A stretch of 64,000 nucleotides of DNA from Aequorivita todarodis (GTDB lineage: Bacteria > Bacteroidota > Bacteroidia > Flavobacteriales > Flavobacteriaceae), in the NCBI RefSeq assembly GCF_028561335.1, contig NZ_JAQQTG010000018.1, forward strand, positions 1 through 64,000, written 5' to 3'. This document shows, piece by piece, positions 26,102 to 35,221 of this stretch (the stretch's first letter is position 1; each line of letters opens with the position of its first letter). The translations under genes were made by a program, and so were the position numbers. The notes under the pieces are model-generated. The model did not search any database, was not told the origin of the DNA, and saw only the letters and a list, made by a program, of their open reading frames with translations.

Positions 26102-27211
26102 ATGCCCAAAGCCACCGAAACCTTGTTGGAGATTGACCTCAATGCGCTCGACACTAACTATAAATATCTTACTTCAAAATTAAAGCCCGAAACCAAAGTT
26201 TTGGCAGTTGTAAAGGCGTTTGGCTACGGAAGTGACTCCGTTGTAATTGCCAAGGAACTTGCCGCTTTGGGCACTGATTATTTTGCCGTGGCCTATGCCA
26301 ATGAGGGCGAAACGCTACGGAATGCTTCCATTGAAACCCCCATTTTGGTGTTGCACCCGCTTCCGGTAAATTTTGAAATCATTGTGGACCGTTGTTTGGA
26401 ACCCAGTATCTATTCCCGAAAAATGCTGGAGGAATTTATCGTTTTCGCGGAAGGGAAAAAGCAGAAGGAGTATCCAATTCACCTAAAATTCAATACGGGC
26501 TTGAACCGCTTGGGTTTCGTGGAAAAGGATTTGGATTTTATCGTGGAAACACTTTCAAAAACCCAAAGTGTGAAGGTAAAATCGGCCTTTTCGCATCTTG
26601 CGGCAAGTGAAGATTTAAAGCTGAAGGAATTTACAACAGGGCAGATTGAGGATTTCAGAAAAATTTCAGAAGAACTTATCGCAAAATTGGAATATAAACC
26701 TTTGTTGCATTGCGCAAACACTTCGGGCATCATCAACTATCCCCAAGCCCATTTTGACATGGTACGCACGGGAATAGGTCTTTATGGCTATGGCAATGAC
26801 CCGGCGGAAAACAAACATTTAAAACCCGTAGGCACGCTGAAAACGGTTATTTCACAAATACATACCGTGCAAAAGGATGAAAGCATAGGCTACAACCGTG
26901 GCTTTGTTGCGGGGAAAACTACACGTTCGGCAACGCTTCCCATTGGTCATGCGGACGGAATTCCGCGTTCCTACGGAAAAGGCAAGGGATGGGTGACGAT
27001 AAAGGGGAAAAAAGCCCATATTCTCGGCAATGTTTGTATGGATATGATAATGGTAGATGTTACCGATATTGACTGCCACGAGGGGGATGAGGCCATTGTC
27101 TTTGGGCCCTCTTCAACCGCCGAGGAATTATCGGCCGCCATAAACTCTATTTCCTATGAATTGATTACTGCAGTTTCCCAAAGGGTAAAAAGGGTTATTT
27201 GCAGAAAATAG
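26102..27211 (+). CDS. alr: Alanine racemase
   Basis: A 369-residue PLP enzyme that makes D-alanine for peptidoglycan. The PLP lysine is Lys38 in AVVKAFGYGSDS; the second catalytic tyrosine lies in SIGYNRGF, followed by GHADGIPRSYGKG and GNVCMDMIMVDVTD. The start MPKATETLLEIDLNAL at 26102 is used because it matches the family N-terminus and lies directly after tdk. The ORF that extends back to 26045 overlaps tdk and is rejected. Confidence 0.95.
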   Translation: MPKATETLLEIDLNALDTNYKYLTSKLKPETKVLAVVKAFGYGSDSVVIAKELAALGTDYFAVAYANEGETLRNASIETPILVLHPLPVNFEIIVDRCLEPSIYSRKMLEEFIVFAEGKKQKEYPIHLKFNTGLNRLGFVEKDLDFIVETLSKTQSVKVKSAFSHLAASEDLKLKEFTTGQIEDFRKISEELIAKLEYKPLLHCANTSGIINYPQAHFDMVRTGIGLYGYGNDPAENKHLKPVGTLKTVISQIHTVQKDESIGYNRGFVAGKTTRSATLPIGHADGIPRSYGKGKGWVTIKGKKAHILGNVCMDMIMVDVTDIDCHEGDEAIVFGPSSTAEELSAAINSISYELITAVSQRVKRVICRK

Positions 27212-27308
27212 CAGTGTGGTTTTATGGAAAAAAGGTTTCCATTTTCGAGATAATGCTATGTTACTTGCCTTTTTATTTAAATCGTTCGTTCCAAAAAAAC
27301 AGTTTGCT

Positions 27309-27890
27309 TCACATTAAAGTACGAAGGGTGTTTTGTGCGGTAATCTCTAAAATGTGTTTATCCTTTATCAATATTCCCATAACTTGAATGCCTTGATATG
27401 CACTAAATATTAAATGCCCATATTCCACTGCGGTTTGCCTTTCATTAATCAATCCCCTCTTTTGCCCCTCTTTTATTACGTTTTCAAAAAAATTGAGCTG
27501 ATGCTCCTGCGATTGCAAAAGCAACTGTTTTACCGCCTTGTTTTGGGTTGCCATTTCTGATAGACAATTGATTTCAAAAGGCCCTTTATCATCATTACTT
27601 TCAACGATTTGGGTGATAATTTCATTAAAAATAAACTGTAACGCTTCGCGTGGGTTTCCGGCTTTCATCAATATTTTTTGCAAGACTGCAAACCGTTGCT
27701 TTTGATGAAAACGGAGCGCTGCTTGGTACAGGTCCATCTTACTTCCAAATGAATTATAGATACTGCTCCGGTTTAGCTCGGTAGTATCTACCAAGTCCTG
27801 CATGGAAGTGCCATGATACCCTTTTTTATAAAAGCAGCTTATGGCTTGGGCAAGTACTTTTTCTTTGGTAAAAGTGGTCGTCTTGGGCAT
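27309..27890 (-). CDS. TetR/AcrR family transcriptional regulator
   Basis: A 193-residue repressor-type protein. The N-terminal helix-turn-helix is typical (KEKVLAQAISCFYKKGYHGT and ELNRSSIYNSFGSKMDLY). The C-terminal domain resembles the TetR_C part of regulators of detoxification genes. The start MPKTTTFTKEKVL at 27890 is used; the 32 extra residues of the longer ORF come from AT-rich upstream DNA. A small inverted repeat AATGA/TCATT (27922-27936) lies just upstream and could be an autoregulatory site. The target is unknown; mscL, read divergently, is the only adjacent candidate. Confidence 0.85.
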   Translation of the reverse strand: MPKTTTFTKEKVLAQAISCFYKKGYHGTSMQDLVDTTELNRSSIYNSFGSKMDLYQAALRFHQKQRFAVLQKILMKAGNPREALQFIFNEIITQIVESNDDKGPFEINCLSEMATQNKAVKQLLLQSQEHQLNFFENVIKEGQKRGLINERQTAVEYGHLIFSAYQGIQVMGILIKDKHILEITAQNTLRTLM

Positions 27891-28036
27891 AATGGAAAAT
27901 TTAATTTTATAAATATAGTGAAATGATTGTTTCATTAAAAATTGTGATGCTATTTTGCAACCATCTAAATGTTTGCGAGTTGGCAATTATTTTTTTTAGT
28001 ATCTTCGTTTTTATTAACTGCTAAAAACCAATCAAC

Positions 28037-28447
28037 ATGTTAAAAGAATTCAGGGATTTTATAATGACCGGCAATGTGGTGGACCTTGCCGTTGCTGTAA
28101 TATTGGCAGGCGCCGTGGGGCTTGTTGTTACAGGATTCACCAATGATATGATTATGCCGCTCGTAGGTCATTTTACGGGTGGAATTGATTTTGCCGACAT
28201 GAAATATGTGCTTGACCCAGCTGTTGTTGGCGCTGACGGCACAGTAACCAAGCCCGAAAATGCAATAATGTGGGGAAAATGGATCAATACCCTCATCAAC
28301 CTGCTTATTGTTGGTTTTGTTTTGTTCGTGATAGTTAAAGCATACGGAAAAGTCCGCAAGAAGGAGGAAGCCGCTCCCGCACCGGATCCAGGTCCATCTG
28401 AAGTGGATTTGTTGAAAGAAATCCGCGACGAACTAAGAAAAAAGTAA
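28037..28447 (+). CDS. mscL: Large-conductance mechanosensitive channel
   Basis: A 136-residue inner-membrane channel that opens under membrane tension to release solutes after osmotic downshock. It starts MLKEFRDFIMTGNVVDLAVAV, has TM1 (VILAGAVGLVVTGFTNDMIMP) and TM2 (WINTLINLLIVGFVLFVIVKAY), and ends in a charged cytoplasmic helix (EVDLLKEIRDELRKK). Length and order are standard. It is followed by a good terminator. Confidence 0.96.
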   Translation: MLKEFRDFIMTGNVVDLAVAVILAGAVGLVVTGFTNDMIMPLVGHFTGGIDFADMKYVLDPAVVGADGTVTKPENAIMWGKWINTLINLLIVGFVLFVIVKAYGKVRKKEEAAPAPDPGPSEVDLLKEIRDELRKK

Positions 28448-28483
28448 TTTACGCCCACCGCTACATTACATATTCTAACCTTA

Positions 28484-28516
28484 AACCCTCTTCAAAATGG
28501 AGAGGGTTCTTTTTTT
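28484..28516 (+). terminator. Terminator of mscL
   Basis: AACCCTCT (28484-28491) pairs with AGAGGGTT (28501-28508), followed by a seven-T run (28510-28516). Confidence 0.85.
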
Positions 28517-28550
28517 GCTTTTTATTCGGAAATATTCGCATAGCAAAGCC

Positions 28551-28558
28551 TAATTTTG
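28551..28558 (+). promoter_or_regulatory. -7 box upstream of asd
   Basis: TAATTTTG (exact TAnnTTTG) 85 nt before the asd ATG. The leader holds three CTTTG and one CTTCG pentamers spaced 9-12 nt apart (28568-28602). Confidence 0.45.
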
Positions 28559-28643
28559 CCACAATCACTTCGTGTCCTTTGTGAAAAACTTTGCGACCTT
28601 TGTGGTTAGTTTTCACAAATCGCAAATCAACAAATCCCGAAAT

Positions 28644-29633
28644 ATGAAATTAGCTTTGGTCGGTGCCACCGGAATGGTTGGCGAAGTAATGTTAAAAGTG
28701 TTGCACGAACGCAATTTCCCCATTGACGAACTGCTTTTGGTAGCTTCTGAAAAATCTGTGGGAAAGGAAATTTCCTTTAAAGGAAAAAACCATAAAGTAA
28801 TCGGTTTAGAGGAAGCCGTTGCCGCAAAACCGAACATCGCCATTTTTTCTGCCGGCGGAAGCACTTCTTTGGAATGGGCGCCCAAATTTGCAGCGGTTGG
28901 CACGACGGTAATCGATAATTCCTCGGCATGGCGCATGGAACCCGATAAAAAACTCATCGTTCCCGAAATCAATGCCCATTTGTTGACCAAAACCGATAAA
29001 ATAATAGCCAATCCTAATTGCTCCACCATCCAACTGGTGATGGCTTTGGCACCGCTCCACAAAAAATATAAGATGAAAAGGGTCGTGGTTTCTACCTATC
29101 AGTCTGTTTCCGGCACTGGTCTGAAAGCAGTAAAACAAATGGAGAATGAAATGGCCGGAATAAAAGGCGAGATGGCCTATCCCTACCCGATCCACAAAAA
29201 TGCACTTCCACATTGCGATGTTTTTGAGCCTAATGGCTATACCAAAGAGGAAATGAAACTGGCGCGCGAGCCACAAAAAATATTGGACGACCGTACTTTT
29301 TCAGTAACAGCGACGGCTGTTCGCATTCCTACCGCCGGAGGCCACAGTGAAGCCGTGAATGTTCAGTTTGAAAAGGACTTTGAATTGGGGGACATCCGTA
29401 AAATTCTGCACCAAACTTTAGGCATCACCCTTCAGGACAACCCAGATACCAACACCTATCCCATGCCAATGTACGCCCACGGCAAAGATGAAGTTTTCGT
29501 AGGTCGCATCCGTCGCGATGAAACGCAACCCAATACCCTGAACATGTGGATCGTGAGCGATAACCTTCGGAAAGGTGCTGCAACCAATGCCGTTCAAATT
29601 GCAGAATATTTGGTAGCTAACGAATTGGTATAG
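28644..29633 (+). CDS. asd: Aspartate-semialdehyde dehydrogenase
   Basis: A 329-residue NADPH enzyme converting aspartyl phosphate to aspartate semialdehyde, for lysine/diaminopimelate, threonine and methionine synthesis. The NADP loop is VGATGMVGE at the N-terminus, the catalytic cysteine is Cys126 (NPNCSTIQ), and RIPTAGGHSEAV holds the active-site histidine region. The ATG at 28644 (MKLALVGATG) is chosen; the longer ORF from 28572 adds 24 residues made from leader DNA. A terminator follows. Confidence 0.95.
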   Translation: MKLALVGATGMVGEVMLKVLHERNFPIDELLLVASEKSVGKEISFKGKNHKVIGLEEAVAAKPNIAIFSAGGSTSLEWAPKFAAVGTTVIDNSSAWRMEPDKKLIVPEINAHLLTKTDKIIANPNCSTIQLVMALAPLHKKYKMKRVVVSTYQSVSGTGLKAVKQMENEMAGIKGEMAYPYPIHKNALPHCDVFEPNGYTKEEMKLAREPQKILDDRTFSVTATAVRIPTAGGHSEAVNVQFEKDFELGDIRKILHQTLGITLQDNPDTNTYPMPMYAHGKDEVFVGRIRRDETQPNTLNMWIVSDNLRKGAATNAVQIAEYLVANELV

Positions 29634-29675
29634 GTTTTTAAGATAATCCATAAAGAGAATTTTAAAATTTTGTTA

Positions 29676-29708
29676 AAAAAATGCACTTTTTTTAAAGGTG
29701 CGTTTTTT
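29676..29708 (+). terminator. Terminator of asd
   Basis: Arms 29676-29690 and 29694-29708 form a 15-bp stem, including the GCAC/GTGC core, with a 3-nt loop and T-rich tail. Confidence 0.75.
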
Positions 29709-29752
29709 ATTTTTCAGTATCTTTAAGGATTAACCCTTAAACTTTAAAGCCT

Positions 29753-30133
29753 ATGAATTCAACTTTTACTAAAATCCTAAGAATCATTTTAGGCTTGGGA
29801 TTACTCTTTTTTGGAATGAGCAAGTTGGTTAACTTCAACTTTATGCCAACGCATATCTATACGGGAGATGCCGCTATCTTCATTGATTCGCTCAGTAATA
29901 CCGGCTATATTCTAAAAGTAATTGGAACTTTTGAAGTCCTGATAGGCCTGCTCTTGGTTTTTAACAAATGGGTGTCATTCGCTTTAATTTTGTTAGCGCC
30001 CATTTCTGTGAATATATTTCTCTTCCATTTATTTATGGACACCCCCGGCCTTGTTTTGGCCTTGGTGGTTATCGTGCTGAATGCTATTTTAATTTACAAG
30101 CATTGGAAGGTTTACAGACCATTATTTTTATGA
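29753..30133 (+). CDS. DoxX family membrane protein
   Basis: A 126-residue inner-membrane protein with four hydrophobic segments. LGLLFFGMSKLVNFNF and the later GTFEVLIGLLLVFNKW match the DoxX pattern. The role is unknown. A TATCTTTA sequence, one base off the -7 consensus, lies upstream near 29719. It stands alone between two terminators. Confidence 0.8.
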   Translation: MNSTFTKILRIILGLGLLFFGMSKLVNFNFMPTHIYTGDAAIFIDSLSNTGYILKVIGTFEVLIGLLLVFNKWVSFALILLAPISVNIFLFHLFMDTPGLVLALVVIVLNAILIYKHWKVYRPLFL

Positions 30134-30153
30134 AACCGAACGGTTTTGTTACA

Positions 30154-30182
30154 ACAAAGGCTTCCTAAATGGAGGCCTTTGT
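30154..30182 (+). terminator. Terminator of the DoxX gene
   Basis: A 12-bp stem (30154-30165 with 30171-30182) with a 5-nt loop, similar in design to the OmpA-gene terminator, followed by a short T run. Confidence 0.8.
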
Positions 30183-30249
30183 GATTTTCAGAAGATATTC
30201 ATTTCACTTAAAAGCAGTACATTTACATTTCGAAAAAAAATAAGAGCTT

Positions 30250-32400
30250 ATGAAATTTTCAATCGTTCCCGCAATTTTAATCCTTGCCATCGTTGGCTGC
30301 AAAGAAGAACCCAAAAAAGAAGTAATCTCCGTGACTTATCCGCAGACAAAAAAAGTAGATACCGTGGACACCTATTTTGGTGTTGAAGTGAAAGACCCAT
30401 ACCGTTGGTTGGAAGACGACCGTAGCGAAGAAACCGCAGCGTGGGTAAAGGCTGAAAACAAAGTAACTTTTGATTATTTAAACAGAATACCTTTCCGGGA
30501 AGCGCTAAAAAACCGTCTTTCCGAAATTTGGAACTATGAAAAAGTTGGCCCCCCTTTCCACGAAGGAAACTTTACCTATTTCTATAAAAATGACGGCCTG
30601 CAAAACCAATATGTGCTGTACCGGTACAAAACAGAAGAAGATCCATCAACAGCCGAAGTATTTATAGATCCCAACACTTTCAAGGAAGACGGAACAATCT
30701 CTTTGGGCGAAACCAGTTTCTCCAAGGACGGCAGTAAATTGGCATACAGCATTTCCGAAGGCGGAAGCGACTGGCGCAAAGTGCTGATAATGAATACCGA
30801 AACGAAGGAATTGATAGGCGATACCTTAAAGGACATCAAATTCAGCGGACTTTCGTGGAAAGCGGAAGATGGATTTTACTATTCCAGTTACGACAAACCA
30901 GAAGGCAGCCAACTTTCGGCCAAAACCGATCAGCACAAAGTGTATTATCACAAATTGGGAACTCCGCAACGTGACGACAAAGTGATTTTTGGCGCCACCC
31001 CGGAGCAGAAACATCGGTATATAAACGCTTCCGTTACTGAAGACAACCATTATTTAATAATCCGCGCAAGTACTTCCACGACAGGAAATAAGCTTTTTAT
31101 AAAGGATTTGACCAAGCCAGACTCGAAATTTGTCACCATTTTAAATGATACCGATTCAGATACCTATATTTTAGAAAATGTAGGATCCAAACTCTATATA
31201 GTTACCAACAGAAACGCGCCGAACCGAAAAATTGTGACGGTAGATGCCGCAAACCCAACCCCGGAGCATTGGAAGGATTTTCTTCCCGAAACCGAAAATG
31301 TGCTTTCGGCCAGTACCGGTGGCGGAAATATTTTTGCCAATTATATGGTCGATGCGGTTTCAAAAGTAATGCAGTATGATTACGACGGAAAGTTGATCCG
31401 CGAAATAAAGCTTCCTGGCGTGGGTTCCGCAGGAGGTTTCGGAACAAAAAAGGAAGAAAAGGTGCTTTATTATTCGTTTACAAATTACATAACGCCGGGA
31501 AGCATTTACAAATATGACATTGCAAGCGGCAGTTCAGAATTATACATAAAACCCGAAATAGATTTCAACCCAGAAAACTACGAAAGCCACCAAGTTTTCT
31601 ATACTTCAAAAGACGGGACAAAAATCCCGATGATTATCACCCACAAAAAAGGGTTGAAAATGGACGGCAAAAATCCCACGATGCTTTATGGTTACGGTGG
31701 GTTTAATATTAGCCTGACCCCAAGTTTTAGTATTACCAACGCAGTATGGATGGAGCAGGGCGGCATTTATGCAGTGCCAAATTTGCGCGGGGGAGGCGAA
31801 TATGGCGAAAAATGGCACAACGCCGGAACGAAAATGAAGAAGCAAAACGTATTTGACGATTTTATCGCTGCCGCGGAATATTTAATCAAAAACAACTATA
31901 CTTCCAGCGATTATCTCGCCATTCGCGGAGGTTCCAACGGAGGTTTGTTGGTGGGTGCCACAATGACGCAACGGCCCGATTTGATGAAAGTTGCACTTCC
32001 CGCCGTTGGGGTTTTGGATATGCTTCGTTACCACACCTTTACCGCGGGGGCAGGTTGGGCGTACGACTACGGAACAGCAGAGGACAGCAAGGAAATGTTT
32101 GAATATTTAAAAGGGTATTCGCCATTGCACAATGTGAAGGAAGGCGTGGAATATCCAGCAACGCTGATCACAACGGGCGACCACGATGATAGGGTGGTGC
32201 CTGCGCACAGTTTCAAATTTGCAGCGGAACTTCAAGCAAAACAAACCGGAAACAATCCTATTTTAATACGGATTGAAACCGATGCCGGTCACGGCGCCGG
32301 AACGCCCGTAAGCAAGACCATTGCACAATATGCCGATATTTTTGGGTTTACCCTTTTCAATATGGGGTTTGAGGAATTGCCGGAAAAGAATACTAAGTAA
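30250..32400 (+). CDS. Prolyl oligopeptidase (S9A) lipoprotein
   Basis: A 716-residue serine peptidase that cleaves short peptides after proline. Residues 1-17 are a lipoprotein signal with lipobox AIVGC (Cys17), so it is probably anchored in the envelope. The N-terminal half is the seven-bladed propeller, starting [15 protein letters not shown]. The catalytic residues are Ser562 (GGSNGG), the Asp in DHDDRV (about 644-647) and His681 (AGHGAG). The length is typical. It ends at a large inverted repeat shared with convergent gpsA. Confidence 0.94.
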   Translation: MKFSIVPAILILAIVGCKEEPKKEVISVTYPQTKKVDTVDTYFGVEVKDPYRWLEDDRSEETAAWVKAENKVTFDYLNRIPFREALKNRLSEIWNYEKVGPPFHEGNFTYFYKNDGLQNQYVLYRYKTEEDPSTAEVFIDPNTFKEDGTISLGETSFSKDGSKLAYSISEGGSDWRKVLIMNTETKELIGDTLKDIKFSGLSWKAEDGFYYSSYDKPEGSQLSAKTDQHKVYYHKLGTPQRDDKVIFGATPEQKHRYINASVTEDNHYLIIRASTSTTGNKLFIKDLTKPDSKFVTILNDTDSDTYILENVGSKLYIVTNRNAPNRKIVTVDAANPTPEHWKDFLPETENVLSASTGGGNIFANYMVDAVSKVMQYDYDGKLIREIKLPGVGSAGGFGTKKEEKVLYYSFTNYITPGSIYKYDIASGSSELYIKPEIDFNPENYESHQVFYTSKDGTKIPMIITHKKGLKMDGKNPTMLYGYGGFNISLTPSFSITNAVWMEQGGIYAVPNLRGGGEYGEKWHNAGTKMKKQNVFDDFIAAAEYLIKNNYTSSDYLAIRGGSNGGLLVGATMTQRPDLMKVALPAVGVLDMLRYHTFTAGAGWAYDYGTAEDSKEMFEYLKGYSPLHNVKEGVEYPATLITTGDHDDRVVPAHSFKFAAELQAKQTGNNPILIRIETDAGHGAGTPVSKTIAQYADIFGFTLFNMGFEELPEKNTK

Positions 32401-32430
32401 ATTCCCGTTTACTCCGTTGAATCTTCGATT

Positions 32431-32489
32431 TTCCTCCTTCGTCGGAATGACAAGTTCAGCTTTCTTTTGTCATTCCGACGAAGGAGGAA
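32431..32489. repeat. Perfect 23-bp inverted repeat between convergent genes
   Basis: Arms 32431-32453 and 32467-32489 are exact complements (core TTCGTCGGAATGACAA) with a 13-nt loop. A diverged third half-copy (TTTCCTCCTTCTTCGGAAG) lies near 32572-32590. It could act as a bidirectional terminator for the peptidase gene and gpsA, but the sequence is of a repeat type that I recall being dispersed in flavobacterial intergenic DNA. Confidence 0.9.
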
Positions 32490-32616
32490 TCCCATAGGAG
32501 TGCGCTTTCTGGCTATTGGATAAAAGTTGACGGCCCCAGCGGGATGCGATTAATTACGTTGAAATTTTCGATTTCCTCCTTCTTCGGAAGGATAAAATGA
32601 TCGTAATTTCAAAAAA

Positions 32617-33621
32617 TCAATCCAACTTTTCGGTTAGTTTCTTAAATATCTTTTTGGGATCCTTATTCTCGTAAAGAATTTCGTAAACACTGTCAATTAT
32701 TGGGGTTTTGGCTTTTTTCTTTCCCTTTTGCTGGTTTAGATGGTAGGCGCTTTTGGTAGCGTAATACCCTTCCGCAATCATGCTCATTTCCAGTTGGGCG
32801 CTTTTAACGGTGTAGCCTTTCCCAATCATTGTTCCGAACAATCTATTTCGGCTAAAAACCGAATAGCCCGTAACCAATAAATCTCCCAAATAAGCAGAAT
32901 CGTTGATGTCGCGCTTCATTTTGTGAACCTTTTTCACATACTTTTTCATCTCGCGGATGGCGTTGCTCATCAGCACGCTTTGAAAATTATCCCCGTAGCC
33001 AAGTCCGTGCGCAATTCCTGCGGCCACGGCGTAAATATTTTTGAGCATTGCGGCATATTCAGTTCCCAAAACGTCGTCGCTAATGGTACATTTAATATAA
33101 TCGCTGCTTAAAACATCTGCAATCAGTTTTGCCTTTTCAGCATCTGCGCTGGCGATGGTTAGATAGGAAAGCCTTTCCAAAGCAACTTCCTCTGCGTGGC
33201 AGGGCCCGGAGATAACGCCGATGTTGTTGAAAGGAACTTTGTAATGTGTGTTGAAATGGTCGCCGACAATCAAACTGGTTTCGGGAACAATTCCTTTAAT
33301 GGCTGAAAAAACAATTTTGTCTTCCAAGGAAACCGTCAATTTTTCAAGTTCTTGATGAAGGAAGGCCGAAGGAATTACGAAAATAAGGCAGTCCGCATTC
33401 GAGACGGTTTCATTTATATCGTTGCTGAGTTTGAGCTGCTTCAAATTGAATTCCACCGAACTCAAATAATTGGGATTGTGCCCCTGTTTTTTAATAAAAT
33501 CCACGGAAGATTTGCTGCGCATATACCAACCCACTTCGTCAAGGTTTTCGCAAAGCATCTTTACGATTGCCGTGGCCCAGCTTCCGCCGCCAAAGACTGC
33601 AAATTTTGGTTTTTCAGACAT
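32617..33621 (-). CDS. gpsA: NAD(P)H-dependent glycerol-3-phosphate dehydrogenase
   Basis: A 334-residue enzyme reducing dihydroxyacetone phosphate to sn-glycerol 3-phosphate for phospholipid synthesis. It has the dinucleotide loop GGGSWATAIVKML at the N-terminus, then VIPSAFL, SAIKGI, ISGPCHAEEVA and AAMLKNIYAVAAGIAHGLG, with the catalytic lysine in the last motif. It is the last gene of a minus-strand group after nadD but is separated from it by 257 bp. Confidence 0.95.
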   Translation of the reverse strand: MSEKPKFAVFGGGSWATAIVKMLCENLDEVGWYMRSKSSVDFIKKQGHNPNYLSSVEFNLKQLKLSNDINETVSNADCLIFVIPSAFLHQELEKLTVSLEDKIVFSAIKGIVPETSLIVGDHFNTHYKVPFNNIGVISGPCHAEEVALERLSYLTIASADAEKAKLIADVLSSDYIKCTISDDVLGTEYAAMLKNIYAVAAGIAHGLGYGDNFQSVLMSNAIREMKKYVKKVHKMKRDINDSAYLGDLLVTGYSVFSRNRLFGTMIGKGYTVKSAQLEMSMIAEGYYATKSAYHLNQQKGKKKAKTPIIDSVYEILYENKDPKKIFKKLTEKLD

Positions 33622-33839
33622 TGGTTTGATTTCTTATTTCAAAAGTACATAATTCTTACCTTACCGTACCGAAACATTTAACAGTAGCTTAAGAATGGCC
33701 GTACAATGTTTCCCTATAGCTATGCGTTATTGGGTTTGATTATTGAAATTGATTTTAGCTTCAAAAAAGGTTTCAATGATTTTGGTTGGTTATTTAGTTG
33801 AGGCCGCTCCCCAAGTGTTAGTTTGGTGGGGCGGTTTTC

Positions 33840-33859
33840 ATTCCTGCGAATGCAGGAAT
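33840..33859. repeat. Inverted repeat ATTCCTGC/GCAGGAAT in nadD-gpsA spacer
   Basis: Perfect 8-bp arms with a 4-nt loop, 20 bp past the nadD stop. A second G/C-rich hairpin (CCGC.CCCC/GGGG.CGG) lies at about 33804-33834. Together they may end nadD transcription. The rest of the 33622-33878 spacer shows no gene. Confidence 0.7.
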
Positions 33860-33878
33860 CTTATGAATATAATTAGCT

Positions 33879-34493
33879 TTACCTATAAAAATTCATCTCA
33901 TCCAAATACTTCCAAACTTCCGCCGAAAGCATCGGGCGAATATTTTTCCCAGCTTTTATGCCCTTGCGAATAAATGTTGAAGAAAGCTCAATAATAGGTG
34001 CATCAACTATTTTAATTTGCGGGAGTTTTTCCCCCCTTGAGGAGGGCAGGGGGGTGTTTCCCTGCCTGCCGGCAGGCACGGCTTCGGAAATTCTCGGATA
34101 AACGTAAATTGAATACCGCGCTAAGATAACTTCATAATTTTTCCACTTGTGAAGACTTTTCAAATTGTCTTCGCCCATGATCAAACAGAAATGATTTTTT
34201 GGGTACTTCTCTTCCAAATGCGCCAAGGTATTTACCGTATAATTGGGCTGTGGCAGGTCAAACTCCACATTACTGGCCTGCAGCTTTGGGTAGTCTTCCA
34301 CGGCAATCCGCACCATCGCTAACCGATGATGGTCTTCCAAAAGCGTTTTTTTCTTTTTATGCGGATTGTGTGGCGTAACCACAAACCAGACCTCATCCAA
34401 ATCGCTGAACTCCACCATGTGGTTGGCAATGATCAAATGCCCCACGTGAATGGGGTTGAAAGTGCCGAAGTAGAGTCCTGTTTTTTTTGCCAT
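33879..34493 (-). CDS. nadD: Nicotinate-nucleotide adenylyltransferase, with repeat-derived loop
   Basis: A 204-residue NAD-synthesis enzyme that adenylates nicotinate mononucleotide. The nucleotidyltransferase motifs are GLYFGTFNPIHVGHL (6-20), VTPHNPHKKK and the C-terminal IIELSSTFIRKGIKAGK. Residues about 137-157 (SEAVPAGRQGNTPLP onward) are unlike the family. They are encoded by two nested inverted repeats, a perfect 16-bp palindrome at 34063-34078 and C6/G6 arms at 34031-34054. The segment sits in a loop between conserved strands, so the enzyme is probably still active. It overlaps no neighbour; gmk lies upstream. Confidence 0.92.
   Translation of the reverse strand: MAKKTGLYFGTFNPIHVGHLIIANHMVEFSDLDEVWFVVTPHNPHKKKKTLLEDHHRLAMVRIAVEDYPKLQASNVEFDLPQPNYTVNTLAHLEEKYPKNHFCLIMGEDNLKSLHKWKNYEVILARYSIYVYPRISEAVPAGRQGNTPLPSSRGEKLPQIKIVDAPIIELSSTFIRKGIKAGKNIRPMLSAEVWKYLDEMNFYR
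34031..34078. repeat. Palindromic repeats inside the nadD coding sequence
   Basis: TGCCTGCCGGCAGGCA (34063-34078) is a perfect 16-bp palindrome. CCCCCC (34031-34036) and GGGGGG (34049-34054) form a second hairpin. Both are open in the nadD frame, and together they encode VPAGRQGNTPLPSSRG. Confidence 0.85.
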
Positions 34494-34505
34494 TTTTATC
34501 TGTAG

Positions 34506-34525
34506 AGACGCACGGCCGTGCGTCT
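34506..34525. repeat. 20-bp perfect palindrome between nadD and gmk
   Basis: AGACGCACGGCCGTGCGTCT is perfectly self-complementary and fills half of the 46-bp gap between gmk and nadD. It resembles a TAGAGACGC-type palindrome that I recall as widely dispersed in bacterial intergenic DNA. It may weaken or end gmk transcription before nadD. Confidence 0.9.
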
Positions 34526-34539
34526 GTACGGGATTATTT

Positions 34540-35121
34540 TTATGATTTTATAAAATTTTCCACCAAATCATGCGCTTCCTTTAAAGCGGTTTCCAAATCG
34601 TGGTTTTTTATGATTTTATCGAATTGCGGCGCGGTCGCCAATTCCACCGAAGCTTTTGCAATGCGCATATTGATGCGTTCGTCGCTCTCGGTCTTGCGTT
34701 TTTTAAGACGAATTTTCAGCTCGTCGATGCTCGGCGGTTTTACGAAAACTGCCAGTGTTTTTTCGGGATATTTCTTTTTAATCCGAAGTCCGCCAACCAC
34801 GTCAATATCAAAAATCACGTTTTTTCCGTGGCTCCAAATGCGTTCCACTTCACTTTTCAGCGTGCCGTAAAAATTATCGCGATACACTTCTTCCCACTCC
34901 AAAAAATCGCCGTTTTTAATGTGCTGCTTAAATTCCTTCAACGAGATGAAATAATAATTCTCGCCGTGCTTTTCATCGCCACGGGGCTCGCGCGAAGTAC
35001 ACGAAACCGAAAATTCCAAGTTGAGGTCTTCCTGTTTCAGCAAATGCTGAACGATGGTTGTTTTTCCACTTCCCGATGGTGCCGAAAACACAATCAATTT
35101 CCCTCCTTTTTTTGAATCCAT
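34540..35121 (-). CDS. gmk: Guanylate kinase
   Basis: A 193-residue kinase phosphorylating GMP to GDP. It has the P-loop FSAPSGSGKTTIV near residue 15, the GMP-binding SCTSREPRGDEKHGENYYF, and DIDVVGGLRIKKKYP. The length is normal. It lies directly after the yicC gene on the same strand, as in many bacteria, and before nadD. Confidence 0.96.
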   Translation of the reverse strand: MDSKKGGKLIVFSAPSGSGKTTIVQHLLKQEDLNLEFSVSCTSREPRGDEKHGENYYFISLKEFKQHIKNGDFLEWEEVYRDNFYGTLKSEVERIWSHGKNVIFDIDVVGGLRIKKKYPEKTLAVFVKPPSIDELKIRLKKRKTESDERINMRIAKASVELATAPQFDKIIKNHDLETALKEAHDLVENFIKS

Positions 35122-35221
35122 TTTTTAAAAATTTGACTTAAGACTGAAGGAAATAAGACGTAGTACGGCCATTCTTTAATGGAAAACCATCTACCACCTA
35201 CTACCCACAACCCACTACCCT

